Of a stretch of DNA of 12,462 nucleotides, positions 1 to 6,819 are shown in pieces. A model generated the notes under the pieces. It saw nothing but the letters and a program-made list of their open reading frames with translations, searched no databases and had not been told where the DNA came from. Made by a program: the position numbers and the translations under genes. The stretch is from an uncultured Eubacteriales bacterium (GTDB lineage Bacteria; Bacillota; Clostridia; Christensenellales; CAG-138), in assembly GCA_900547135.1 (NCBI GenBank), contig URFJ01000049.1, positions 1 through 12,462 of the forward strand. The letters are read 5' to 3'. Within the stretch, counting starts at the first letter, position 1. Each line of letters starts with the position of its first letter.

Positions 1-590
1 CATCTGGCATGTGCGATGCCGGACGGATCAGGCACCATTTAAAGCATAACCTGTACAGGCATGATTCTACAATCGTGTTTGCCGGTTATCAGGCGGTAGG
101 CACCTTGGGCAGAATGCTGATAGACGGGGTTCAAAACGTAAAGTTATTTGGAGAGGAAATACGCGTAAACGCTACAATAGAACAGCTCACTGAATTCTCC
201 GGCCACGCCGGAAGGGACGAGCTAATAAAATGGATAACTGACATTGACGCGAGGCCGGAAAAGATTTTCTTTGTACATGGCGAGGAAACGGCCCTTGAGT
301 CTTTGAATAAAGCCGTGCAATCGATGGGATACACAACAATAGTTCCAACCCTTGGAGATGTATATAAACTTGGAGACGCTATTCATAACACTTTAATGCC
401 GAGCGCCCAGGTTGAAGACGTAAACGCATTAGATCGCGATACGGAAATAAAAACTCAGCTAAACCGGATACTTGAGCTCCTTGAGGACATACGGGAACGA
501 AGGTCTCCGGACATGGAACTAAAGCTTGATATTATGGAAACCGATATAAAGGCCTTTGCCGACCGCTGGCAGGAAATATTAATGAGTTAA
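1..590 (+). CDS. Beta-CASP/RMMBL metallo-beta-lactamase ribonuclease, C-terminal part (5' truncated by window)
   Basis: The frame is open from the left edge (codons from base 3), so the first ATG at 9 is internal, not the start. The visible part begins with SGMCDAGRIRHHLKHNL, which in this family is the end of the beta-CASP domain where the conserved His lies. It continues through VFAGYQAVGTLGR, the FSGHAGRDEL motif C region and IFFVHGEETAL, which marks the RMMBL domain. Proteins with this arrangement are zinc-dependent RNA-processing exo- or endonucleases of the RNase J/CPSF-73 superfamily, acting in the cytoplasm. The catalytic HxHxDH motif would lie upstream of the window. A charged, probably helical tail of about 70 residues follows the RMMBL region. 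The family call is firm; the exact RNA substrate is not known. Confidence 0.88.
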   Translation, partial: SGMCDAGRIRHHLKHNLYRHDSTIVFAGYQAVGTLGRMLIDGVQNVKLFGEEIRVNATIEQLTEFSGHAGRDELIKWITDIDARPEKIFFVHGEETALESLNKAVQSMGYTTIVPTLGDVYKLGDAIHNTLMPSAQVEDVNALDRDTEIKTQLNRILELLEDIRERRSPDMELKLDIMETDIKAFADRWQEILMS

Positions 591-600
591 AAATCATAAA

Positions 601-631
601 CCAGGCACGCTCCGTCTCTAAGCGTGCCTGG
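601..631. terminator. Strong hairpin after the ribonuclease gene, possibly a two-way terminator
   Basis: CCAGGCACGC (601-610) pairs perfectly with GCGTGCCTGG (622-631) around an 11-nt loop. It sits 10 nt after the ribonuclease stop codon. On the plus strand the downstream side (CCTCAGATCG) has no T-run. On the minus strand the stem is followed by TTTATGATTTTT, so the hairpin looks better suited to stopping leftward transcription. Confidence 0.6.
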
Positions 632-639
632 CCTCAGAT

Positions 640-656
640 CGATTACATATTAATCG
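640..656. repeat. Small dyad overlapping the radC -35 box
   Basis: CGATTA (640-645) and TAATCG (651-656) form a perfect inverted repeat with a 5-nt centre, lying across the candidate -35 box. Its size and place fit a repressor operator, but it matches no operator I recognise and could be chance in AT-rich DNA. Confidence 0.25.
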
Positions 657-671
657 TTAAGTTATTATAAT
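642..671 (+). promoter_or_regulatory. Candidate SigA-type promoter for radC
   Basis: A perfect -10 box TATAAT (666-671) is preceded, at 18 nt, by ATTACA (642-647), a 4/6 match to TTGACA. Transcription would begin near 678, giving a leader of about 30 nt before the radC start at 708. It sits downstream of the 601-631 hairpin, where a new transcription unit would be expected. Confidence 0.45.
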
Positions 672-707
672 AGATCAATTCTTCATATTTTGTAACAGGT
701 GATACTT

Positions 708-1523
708 ATGGGAAATAATAACCCGCATAAGGGGCATAGAGAACGAATGAAAAATCAATTCTTTGAAAACGGTCCGCAGTCTTTTTTGGATCATCAGCTG
801 TTGGAGCTTTTGCTTTTCTACAGTATACCTCAGAAGGATACAAATCCTCTAGCTCACGAACTGCTAAACCAATTTGGCAGCCTGCGCAACGTAATAAAAG
901 CGGACCGCAAGATACTGGCAAACATAAAAGGCGTGGGACCCAACACGGCGATTCTGCTTACGCTAATCTCCGATATATATGACCGCGCCTTGCAACATTT
1001 TGACGATGAAAAGCTGTTAAATAACCCCGCGGCAGCAATGCATTATTGCATATCGCTGCTGCATAAACAGCCGAACGAAACCATCTGCGTAATATCGCTT
1101 AATAAGCAGGGAAAACTATTGGGTTCCGATATAATAGGGATAGGGACGTTGACACAAGCTGAAATATATCCCCGCTCAATTATGATGTCCGCGCTTAAGC
1201 ATAACGCCCATAGCGTAATACTTTGTCATAATCACCCATCCGGCAATCTCCAGCCCTCCGTACAGGATATTGAAGCTACCAGGATGGCCTCTATAATTCT
1301 GGATGCAGGCCAGATACGCCTATTTGACCACATAATAGTGGGGCAGGACAGCGCGTTATCAATCAAGTCCGGCACTGTCATCCTTAGCAGGATATCGTGC
1401 ACGGACTCGGTAAGCATTGACCGCCTTAACGCGGAAACAATTAGGTCTATAGGTGTAAATCCCGAAAAGATGCGCCGGGTCGCTGACGAAATAAACGCAT
1501 ACTTTTTGGGAGAATACGATTGA
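708..1523 (+). CDS. radC: RadC-like JAB/MPN-domain protein with C-terminal extension
   Basis: A 271-aa protein of the RadC family (JAB domain, formerly DUF2466). Residues 1-90 form the N-terminal helical part with a helix-hairpin-helix stretch (ILANIKGVGPNTA, about 70-81). Residues about 105-230 form the JAB domain with the zinc motif HNHPSG (His174, His176), Asp187, and Glu124 as the likely JAMM glutamate. The segment usually reading PREVF is PRSIM here. About 40 residues (from about 230) extend past the usual RadC end. The family was once linked to DNA repair, but its function is unproven and it should not be assumed to be a repair protein. The start is ATG 708: AGGTGA lies 5 nt upstream, whereas the in-frame GTG at 699 has no good site. 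The gene converges on larC with a 7-nt gap. Confidence 0.88.
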   Translation: MGNNNPHKGHRERMKNQFFENGPQSFLDHQLLELLLFYSIPQKDTNPLAHELLNQFGSLRNVIKADRKILANIKGVGPNTAILLTLISDIYDRALQHFDDEKLLNNPAAAMHYCISLLHKQPNETICVISLNKQGKLLGSDIIGIGTLTQAEIYPRSIMMSALKHNAHSVILCHNHPSGNLQPSVQDIEATRMASIILDAGQIRLFDHIIVGQDSALSIKSGTVILSRISCTDSVSIDRLNAETIRSIGVNPEKMRRVADEINAYFLGEYD

Positions 1524-1530
1524 ACAAGGG

Positions 1531-2757
1531 CTATTTTTCGTGTATAAAGGTTTTACGCGCCGTGTAAATCAGAGCGGTCTCCACCTCAGTCAAGCCTATA
1601 TCGTTCCTTTTAGCTGCCTGTTCGCAGTCGTCATACTCAGCTTTTATTCGTTTGCCATCCGTTTTATATCTTATGGGACCGTATTCTGTATTAGCTACGC
1701 AGGTGTTTCTCGTAACCAATGCCCGTGTTTTAATATCTATACGTACTCCCCAGGTAGTCGTGTGTTTGAATATCACCTCAACCATGCGATCCGTACAAGC
1801 CACTTCGCACATGCATGATAAAGCTTGAGCCGGACGTCCCTTTTTCATTATAATCGGAGTGATCCAAACGTCCAGGGCGTTTTCCTCCAAAAGCTTCTTG
1901 GCGGCAAACGCCAGGCTTTCCCCTGTCATATCATCAATATTGGCTTCTATCAGCACTATATCGTCTGTTTTTTTATCCGCATCCGTACTCTTACCGCGGG
2001 AACCGTCACGCTCCTCACCCATTATTGTTCGCAAGGCGTTAAGTGTTCCTGTATCCCTTTTCCCAAATCCATAGCCTACTGCTTCCGGAATCATTAAGGG
2101 CAGCTCGCCGAAACGCTCCGCCTCCATAGCGCAGGCAGCCCCCGTAGGCGTGGTTAGTTCTCCATGCTTTGGATCTGAGCCGTAGCAAGGACGCCCAAAC
2201 AGGATTCTAGCCGTAGCGGGTGCGGGTACAGGCAAAGTTCCATGGTCACAGGTTACGGTTCCGCCACCGAGATTAAGCGGGGACGATACTATTTTCTTTA
2301 TTCCCAGGGATTCAAGCGCTGCTGAAATGCCGACTATGTCCACTATTGAGTCAACCGCCCCAACCTCATGAAAATGAACTTCATCCTCTGTTACACCGTG
2401 TACGTATGCCTCGGCCTCCGCAACGCGACCGAATATGCGAAGCGCCCGTTCTTTCACGTTTGTGCTGATTTGCGAATTCAAAATAAGCGACTTTATCTGT
2501 GAATAGTTTCTGTATCCGGCATGTGAGTGTGAACCGTCGCCATGGTGACTATGGCCATGCTTAAGGTGTACGTTAAGATCGATTCCACAGATTCCCCGCT
2601 TTTTAATATTGTTTGCCTCAACATGGAATTCTTCAGAAATCCCGAGATTGTTAAGCGAGGACATGATAAAATCAAAATCAGCCCCACAGTCTATAAGGGC
2701 CCCAAAAAACATATCGCCGCTGATTCCCGAAAACGCATCTATATAAAGTGTTTTCAT
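1531..2757 (-). CDS. larC: LarC, nickel insertase of nickel-pincer cofactor synthesis
   Basis: LarC (DUF111 family) inserts Ni(II) into pyridinium-3,5-bisthiocarboxylic acid mononucleotide, using CTP, to finish the NPN cofactor. The 408-aa protein opens with YIDAFSGISGDMF and has a His-rich metal-binding segment at about 64-79 (seven His). HFHEVGAVDSIVD follows at about 128-140 and TTPTGAA near 203. A charged linker at about 248-265 leads to the C-terminal domain beginning VLIEANIDDMTGE. In Lactiplantibacillus plantarum the two parts are joined by a programmed frameshift; here the frame is continuous. The ATG overlaps the larB stop (ATGA) and is preceded by GGAGGAAGG, so translation is coupled. 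It is the last gene of the larEBC set and no terminator is visible after it. Confidence 0.95.
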   Translation of the reverse strand: MKTLYIDAFSGISGDMFFGALIDCGADFDFIMSSLNNLGISEEFHVEANNIKKRGICGIDLNVHLKHGHSHHGDGSHSHAGYRNYSQIKSLILNSQISTNVKERALRIFGRVAEAEAYVHGVTEDEVHFHEVGAVDSIVDIVGISAALESLGIKKIVSSPLNLGGGTVTCDHGTLPVPAPATARILFGRPCYGSDPKHGELTTPTGAACAMEAERFGELPLMIPEAVGYGFGKRDTGTLNALRTIMGEERDGSRGKSTDADKKTDDIVLIEANIDDMTGESLAFAAKKLLEENALDVWITPIIMKKGRPAQALSCMCEVACTDRMVEVIFKHTTTWGVRIDIKTRALVTRNTCVANTEYGPIRYKTDGKRIKAEYDDCEQAAKRNDIGLTEVETALIYTARKTFIHEK

Positions 2758-3443
2758 GCTTTCCTTCCTCCTACAATTAGCCGGTTTATCCTGCCGGCCG
2801 CGAATCCCGCCCCAAACCCATTGTCAATATTAACTACCGTTACGCCCGCTGAACAGGAGTTAAGCATTGATAGCAGAGCGGCAAGGCCATTGAATGACGA
2901 CCCATATCCTACACTCGTAGGCAGGGCTATAACCGGACGGTCCGTAAGGCCGCCTACAACGCTTGGAAGCGCGCCGTCCATGCCTGCAGCTACCACTATG
3001 GCGTTTGCCGTAGCCAAGGCCTCCTTATAAGAAAGTATTCTGTGTATTCCAGATACCCCAACATCGTATACCCGCATAACATCCGCATCCATGGCCTCCG
3101 CTGTAAGCGCCGCTTCCTCGGCCACGGATATGTCCGAGGTGCCTGCTGTTGCCACGATTACACTGCCCTGAGGGTGCAGTTCCCGAGGGTTAACGATGGC
3201 AATCGAAGCCGTTTCCGAATAGTATACTTCCCCAAACCTGTGCTTCAGCACGCTAGCACAGTCTTTGCCTATTCTGGTCACCAATATATGCTTTCCCCCG
3301 TTTGACAGCAATGAGCTGCATATCCCACATATCTGTTCGTTGGTCTTGCCGCGTCCATATACCACCTCAGGATATCCCTGGCGCCTTTCCCGGCTAAGAT
3401 CAACCCTTGCAAAGCCGAGGTCGTCATATACCTCATCATTCAT
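2754..3443 (-). CDS. larB: LarB, pyridinium-3,5-biscarboxylic acid mononucleotide synthase
   Basis: LarB carboxylates and hydrolyses nicotinic acid adenine dinucleotide to give the first NPN intermediate. Numbered from the upstream GTG, the protein is 230 aa. A PurE-like domain fills the C-terminal half: ATAGTSDISVAEEA (about 99-112), VVAAGMDGALPSVVGG (about 151-166), PTSVGYG (about 176-182) and LNSC (Cys198), then VNIDNGFGAG. Cys198 appears to match the catalytic Cys221 of the L. plantarum enzyme as I recall it. Two starts are possible: GTG at 3446, overlapping the larE stop by 4 nt, or ATG at 3443, sharing one base with it (TGATG). ATG 3443 is preferred for codon and spacing from GAGG. The 3' end overlaps larC by 4 nt. 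Confidence 0.95.
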   Translation of the reverse strand: MNDEVYDDLGFARVDLSRERRQGYPEVVYGRGKTNEQICGICSSLLSNGGKHILVTRIGKDCASVLKHRFGEVYYSETASIAIVNPRELHPQGSVIVATAGTSDISVAEEAALTAEAMDADVMRVYDVGVSGIHRILSYKEALATANAIVVAAGMDGALPSVVGGLTDRPVIALPTSVGYGSSFNGLAALLSMLNSCSAGVTVVNIDNGFGAGFAAGRINRLIVGGRKA

Positions 3444-4228
3444 CACGCCTCAACCCGCCTTTCGTTCATACTTCCCTGAACATAACCGTTCAAGTCAAGC
3501 GATACGTATCTGAATCCAACGGATTTGAGCGCATTTGATATATCGTTTTTCATTTCAAAAGCCCGGTTAATCTCATCCCCTGGTAATTCCAGCCTAGCAC
3601 AATCGCCATGAATCCTTACCCTAAGTTTTATAAACCCCATGGATCTAAGCAGCGTTTCGCCTTTGTCCGCTCTATCCAGGTCATTCATCGTAATCTTTGT
3701 TCCAGTGGGTACTCTGGTAGCCAGGCAGGCATAGGATGGAATGCTTAAATCGTCAGCACCCTCAAAAAGCTGAATAATATCCGATTTTTTCATGTCAAGC
3801 TCCAAAAATGGACTTATAATACCGAGTTCACTTAATGCTTCCATTCCTGGGCGGTAGTCCAACGTATCATCAGCATTGGTGCCATCCATTACAGCCTTTA
3901 TTCCATGGACCCATGCTTGATTAAGAATTTCAGTAAATATTACACGCTTGCAATAATAACACCTCTTTGGTCCGTTTGCAGCGACAAATTCGTTATCAAG
4001 GGCGCATACCTCTATAACCACATGCTCTACACCCGCAAGCTGGCTAAAGCGTTTAGCTACTGCTAACTCCACTTTGGGCATGAATTCACTATGGACCGTT
4101 ATGGCCAAAACATTTTTAGAACCTATAGCTTTAACTGCTGCCTTTAGCAAACAGGCACTGTCCGCGCCTCCCGATAGCGCAATGGCTACCTTATCGTATT
4201 TCCTTAAAAAATCATTAAGTCTTTCCAT
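3443..4228 (-). CDS. larE: LarE, ATP-dependent sulfur transferase of nickel-pincer cofactor synthesis
   Basis: LarE adenylates the carboxylates of the LarB product and replaces them with thiocarboxylates. The 261-aa protein belongs to the PP-loop ATP pyrophosphatase family: ALSGGADSACLL (about 17-28) is the PP-loop and MDGTNADD lies near 114-121. CLATRVPTGT (168-177) carries Cys168, which corresponds to the sacrificial Cys176 of the L. plantarum enzyme. A CxxC pair, Cys90/Cys93 in RCYYCK, is also present. Together these three cysteines could hold an Fe-S cluster, as proposed for some LarE proteins (inference). The start ATG 4228 has GGAAGG 6 nt upstream. It is the first gene of the larE-larB-larC set, and no larA is in the window. 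Confidence 0.95.
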   Translation of the reverse strand: MERLNDFLRKYDKVAIALSGGADSACLLKAAVKAIGSKNVLAITVHSEFMPKVELAVAKRFSQLAGVEHVVIEVCALDNEFVAANGPKRCYYCKRVIFTEILNQAWVHGIKAVMDGTNADDTLDYRPGMEALSELGIISPFLELDMKKSDIIQLFEGADDLSIPSYACLATRVPTGTKITMNDLDRADKGETLLRSMGFIKLRVRIHGDCARLELPGDEINRAFEMKNDISNALKSVGFRYVSLDLNGYVQGSMNERRVEA

Positions 4229-4253
4229 TTACAACCTTCCATCCTAAATTAAT

Positions 4254-4281
4254 ATACGCCTGCTAAATTTAACAGGCGTAT
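4254..4281 (-). terminator. Hairpin between the metallo-beta-lactamase gene and larE
   Basis: ATACGCCTG (4254-4262) and CAGGCGTAT (4273-4281) form a perfect 9-bp stem with a 10-nt AT-only core flanked by C and A. It begins 17 nt beyond the stop codon of the gene ending at 4299. Read on the minus strand it is followed by ATTAATTT, a weak U-tract, so it may terminate the upstream unit or attenuate transcription into larE. Confidence 0.5.
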
Positions 4282-4298
4282 TTCTACATATAGTAAGC

Positions 4299-5039
4299 CT
4301 AAACTTCATATGTACGCATCTCCACGGCGACCTCGGCGGTCGGGGATTCTGCCCTGGCCTCGCCAAGTACGCCGGCATCGTCAATGCTTCCCCCCCATAT
4401 GTGAGTGCAGATAAGCTGCTTTACTCCGCATCGTTTCGCAAGCTTTCCGGCCTCGCCGGCAGTCAGATGCGCCGCGTTTTCCGTGGTTTTATCCGCATTT
4501 AAGTAGCATGTATCGGCAAGCAGCAGATCCGCTCCGCTGCACAGGGTTTCAAGGCGCATGTTGTAACCCGTGTCTCCCGTATAGACCATCCGTTTGCCTC
4601 CGCTAATAAGCTCTGCCGCATAGGAGACAATAGTATGGGTCATTCTGTGTAAAACAACCGTTAGATCCTTATATTTCAGCTTCATACCGTCCCTGGCGGC
4701 TATCATGTCGTAAACGCCGGAGGATACCAGCTGCCTGAACTCAAGCTCAGGCTCGGAAGGCGCAACTACAGACAGTGGCGTAGGAATGGATCTATCCCTT
4801 GTATGTAGCTGTTTAAGCGCATATCTAAGCACAAGCATATCCGACATATGATCGCTGTGGAGGTGGGACAGTATTATGCCGTCAACTGTGAGCCTAGGCT
4901 TTTTATATAGCAGCCTGCTAAGGGCGCCGTTTCCAAGGTCCAGAATTATAGACGCCTGCTCAGTTTCAACAAGATAACCCGAACACGCTCCGGTAGCTGC
5001 AGGAAACGGTCCATATTTTCCTAAAACGGTCAATTTCAT
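4299..5039 (-). CDS. YhfI-like metallo-beta-lactamase fold hydrolase
   Basis: A 246-aa single-domain MBL-fold protein. It opens with the strand MKLTVLGKYGPFPAATGACSG in the style of Bacillus YhfI and RNase Z-like proteins. The metal motif is SHLHSDHMSD (His59, His61, Asp63, His64), with further ligands at His135 (MTHTIVSY), Asp156 (YTGDTG) and His213 (CTHIW). AHLTAGEAG near 190-198 resembles the RNase Z/PhnP group. All ligands expected for a two-metal site are present, so it is probably an active phosphodiesterase-type hydrolase, but its substrate is unknown. It lacks the exosite insertion of tRNase Z, which argues against tRNA 3' processing. It starts 3 nt after the ECF S-component gene, so the two are almost certainly co-transcribed. 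Confidence 0.85.
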   Translation of the reverse strand: MKLTVLGKYGPFPAATGACSGYLVETEQASIILDLGNGALSRLLYKKPRLTVDGIILSHLHSDHMSDMLVLRYALKQLHTRDRSIPTPLSVVAPSEPELEFRQLVSSGVYDMIAARDGMKLKYKDLTVVLHRMTHTIVSYAAELISGGKRMVYTGDTGYNMRLETLCSGADLLLADTCYLNADKTTENAAHLTAGEAGKLAKRCGVKQLICTHIWGGSIDDAGVLGEARAESPTAEVAVEMRTYEV

Positions 5040-5042
5040 TCG

Positions 5043-5624
5043 CTATTTCACCCTAATAATAAAATCATTATCCTTTTGTTTATAGAGTTTCCCGCTCAGG
5101 ATTTTTAATACGGGTATAGCGATGATAGTGTTAACCACAGTCTGAAGCAGATCAAGCGGCAGCGCGAACGATGCTACCCCGTAATCGCCCATTATTATAA
5201 GGTCAAACAGGAAATAACCCGCAATCATTATAAGGGAGCAATACAGGCATACCTTTATAAGCTCCATCCAGCCGCCTCCTTTTTTAAGTAGCCTAGCCGC
5301 CAGCAAAGCCATACAACCCTTGATAATAAAACTTGGAATAGCATACACCGGGCTGCCCACAAATAGATCGGAAAGGCATGAACCTACAGCGGCTACAAGC
5401 GCTCCAAGCGGTCCGCCTAACACCAATGCCGCTGCATATATCGGAGCATCGCCAAGATTTAGGTACGATCCCGCCCGATCGCCGTTATTACGGATTACGG
5501 GAGAAGTACCGCTATCGGTGGTCTGATATACAGGCACTCGCAGCAATGACGTCATCAGTACTATTATTACTAAAAATACGCCGGCCAGTATCAGTTTCTT
5601 GGTATTCAACTTACCCTTTTCCAT
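5043..5624 (-). CDS. ECF transporter S component (substrate-binding membrane subunit)
   Basis: A 193-aa hydrophobic protein with about five or six membrane segments (about 10-29, 60-85, 95-112, 121-142, 150-175). Segment YLNLGDAPIYAAALVLGGPLG (about 54-74), followed by GSCLSDLFVGSPVYAIPSFIIKG, is characteristic of ECF S components of the PF07155 type. These bind a vitamin or small metabolite and work with the shared EcfA/A'/T module, which is not in this window. The start is ATG 5624, with AGGAGGAT 7 nt upstream; the frame opens earlier (5681) but has no ribosome binding site there. The substrate cannot be read from sequence. A niacin-type substrate would suit the Lar genes downstream, since LarB uses a nicotinate dinucleotide, but this is speculation. 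Confidence 0.82.
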   Translation of the reverse strand: MEKGKLNTKKLILAGVFLVIIVLMTSLLRVPVYQTTDSGTSPVIRNNGDRAGSYLNLGDAPIYAAALVLGGPLGALVAAVGSCLSDLFVGSPVYAIPSFIIKGCMALLAARLLKKGGGWMELIKVCLYCSLIMIAGYFLFDLIIMGDYGVASFALPLDLLQTVVNTIIAIPVLKILSGKLYKQKDNDFIIRVK

Positions 5625-5666
5625 TAGTAAATCCTCCTGTAATTGATATTCCGTCCCAACATTCCA

Positions 5667-5672
5667 ATTATA
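5667..5672 (-). promoter_or_regulatory. Candidate -10 box upstream of the ECF S-component gene
   Basis: A perfect TATAAT on the minus strand lies 43 nt upstream of the ATG at 5624, inside a 101-bp AT-rich gap after the PHP gene. No convincing -35 box is found at 16-18 nt, and the leader is too short for most riboswitches. The gap suggests a new transcription unit starts here, but the box alone is weak evidence. Confidence 0.3.
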
Positions 5673-5725
5673 ATAATACATTATTTCCTATAATTTGAAA
5701 ACCAAACTTTTTATTACAATAGTTT

Positions 5726-6433
5726 TTAATAGTCCTTTTTGCTGGACAAATAATTAAGTACCGAGCCAATGCTCCTTTCCTTTACGTTTATAAAGTTTTC
5801 CCTCTCAAGTATGTTCTCCAGATAATGCGCGTCGGACGAATAAAGTATATGGTATTGGTCAACGTCCACTCCAGCCGCAGGCAGTCCCCTATATACCTCC
5901 AACGTGGTGAACCCGCTTTGCGGAGGAACAAATCCGAGACTGGATATCAGCGAATTAGACGCGCGATTTATATGTGCTGGCACAGGAACACCGCCGAGTT
6001 CCCTGCATCGGTCCGCAATCCTATCAATGGATAGCGTAGTGGATTGTATGAGGAGCTTTTCTTCCCTATATATAGGCACATCCTCAGAGTTCATGGCTAC
6101 CTGTTCACCAAACATCTCTGGCCTGTTTTTAATATCCGGCAGATGCTGATACAGGTAGTCGCCCATAACCAATGCTAAATCCACAGTTGGAAAATAGCAA
6201 AGTACATGCACTTCTTCTCTGCTTTCCGCCTCAATAGCGGGCAAAAGGATCATATTTTTCTCGTCCGCAACTTCTTTACATGCTTGCAGATTCTTAGCGC
6301 TGTTATGATCTGCCACAGCAATCATATCAAGGCCTTTAAGATATGCCATGTTAACCAAGTTATTGGGCGTCATAGCCATATCCGCGCACGGCGACAGGCA
6401 CGAATGAATATGTAGGTCACATGCAAGCAACAT
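5726..6433 (-). CDS. PHP-domain phosphoesterase
   Basis: A 235-aa PHP-fold protein with a complete metal-binding set: DLHIHS (His8, His10), AVADHN (Asp42, His43), Glu68 in AIEAES, His76 in EVHVL, His154 in VPAHI, and Asp201/His203 in SSDAHY. Related proteins are metal-dependent phosphatases or nucleases such as RNase AM/TrpH and histidinol phosphatase. The full set of ligands points to an active enzyme, with substrate unknown. The start at 6433 is chosen because the protein then begins 5 residues before the first metal motif, as is usual, and lies one base after the preceding stop. An upstream ATG at 6460 would overlap the previous gene by 26 nt. It is the last gene of the hydrogenase-sensor block. 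Confidence 0.85.
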   Translation of the reverse strand: MLLACDLHIHSCLSPCADMAMTPNNLVNMAYLKGLDMIAVADHNSAKNLQACKEVADEKNMILLPAIEAESREEVHVLCYFPTVDLALVMGDYLYQHLPDIKNRPEMFGEQVAMNSEDVPIYREEKLLIQSTTLSIDRIADRCRELGGVPVPAHINRASNSLISSLGFVPPQSGFTTLEVYRGLPAAGVDVDQYHILYSSDAHYLENILERENFINVKERSIGSVLNYLSSKKDY

Positions 6434-6434
6434 A

Positions 6435-6779
6435 TCAATCCCGCTCGGGTTTAATGCCATGCTGATTCATAATACAGCAGATCTTATATGCTGTATACGG
6501 GGAAGATATTATGGCTATTCCCTCTTCGTCGGCCTTGTCCACCGTAGCCGGCTCAGGCGACATTCCCTCGGGGCAGATAACGCATGCCATGTCGTGAAGC
6601 GATGCCACCGCTATTACGTTCATGTGGGTCTGTACGGTTATCCATGCGCAACCCGATACACCCTTAGCCATTACCCAGCTCAATAAATCGCATGTGCAGC
6701 CGCAAAGTATCTCATTGCCCTGGCCTCCCCGCGTTTTTATATCTCCATCTATCAAAACCGCCAAATCTTCCGCTTTCAT
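6435..6779 (-). CDS. DRTGG-domain protein, cysteine-rich
   Basis: A 114-aa single-domain protein. The core, from CDLLSWVMAKG through WITVQTHMNVIAVASLHDMACVI to GIAIISSPYTAYKI, aligns by eye with the other small DRTGG protein in this cluster (8578-8937), so the two are paralogues. DRTGG domains occur in phosphotransacetylase-like and CBS-linked proteins and probably bind a small ligand, not proven. This copy has a CxCxC run (Cys26, Cys28, Cys30), plus Cys44, Cys66, Cys69 and Cys101/102. That is unusual for so small a protein and could reflect a metal or redox site. AAGGAGGG lies 10 nt before ATG 6779. It sits between the hydrogenase homologue and the PHP gene and is co-directional with both. 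Confidence 0.75.
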   Translation of the reverse strand: MKAEDLAVLIDGDIKTRGGQGNEILCGCTCDLLSWVMAKGVSGCAWITVQTHMNVIAVASLHDMACVICPEGMSPEPATVDKADEEGIAIISSPYTAYKICCIMNQHGIKPERD

Positions 6780-6819
6780 AATTCAAATGCCCTCCTTATT
6801 TTGTATAAACGGATTTACT

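Noticed and set aside
2542..3030. A 162-codon plus-strand frame opposite larB and larC
   Set aside because: It lies opposite two well-recognised genes, shows no family motifs and no ribosome binding site; it is an antisense shadow.
4299..5039. tRNase Z (rnz)
   Set aside because: The protein is short and has no exosite arm; the N-terminus resembles YhfI more than RNase Z.
5625..5725. A riboswitch controlling the ECF S-component gene
   Set aside because: The leader after the candidate -10 box is under 40 nt, and I see no preQ1, THF, TPP or FMN-type motif.
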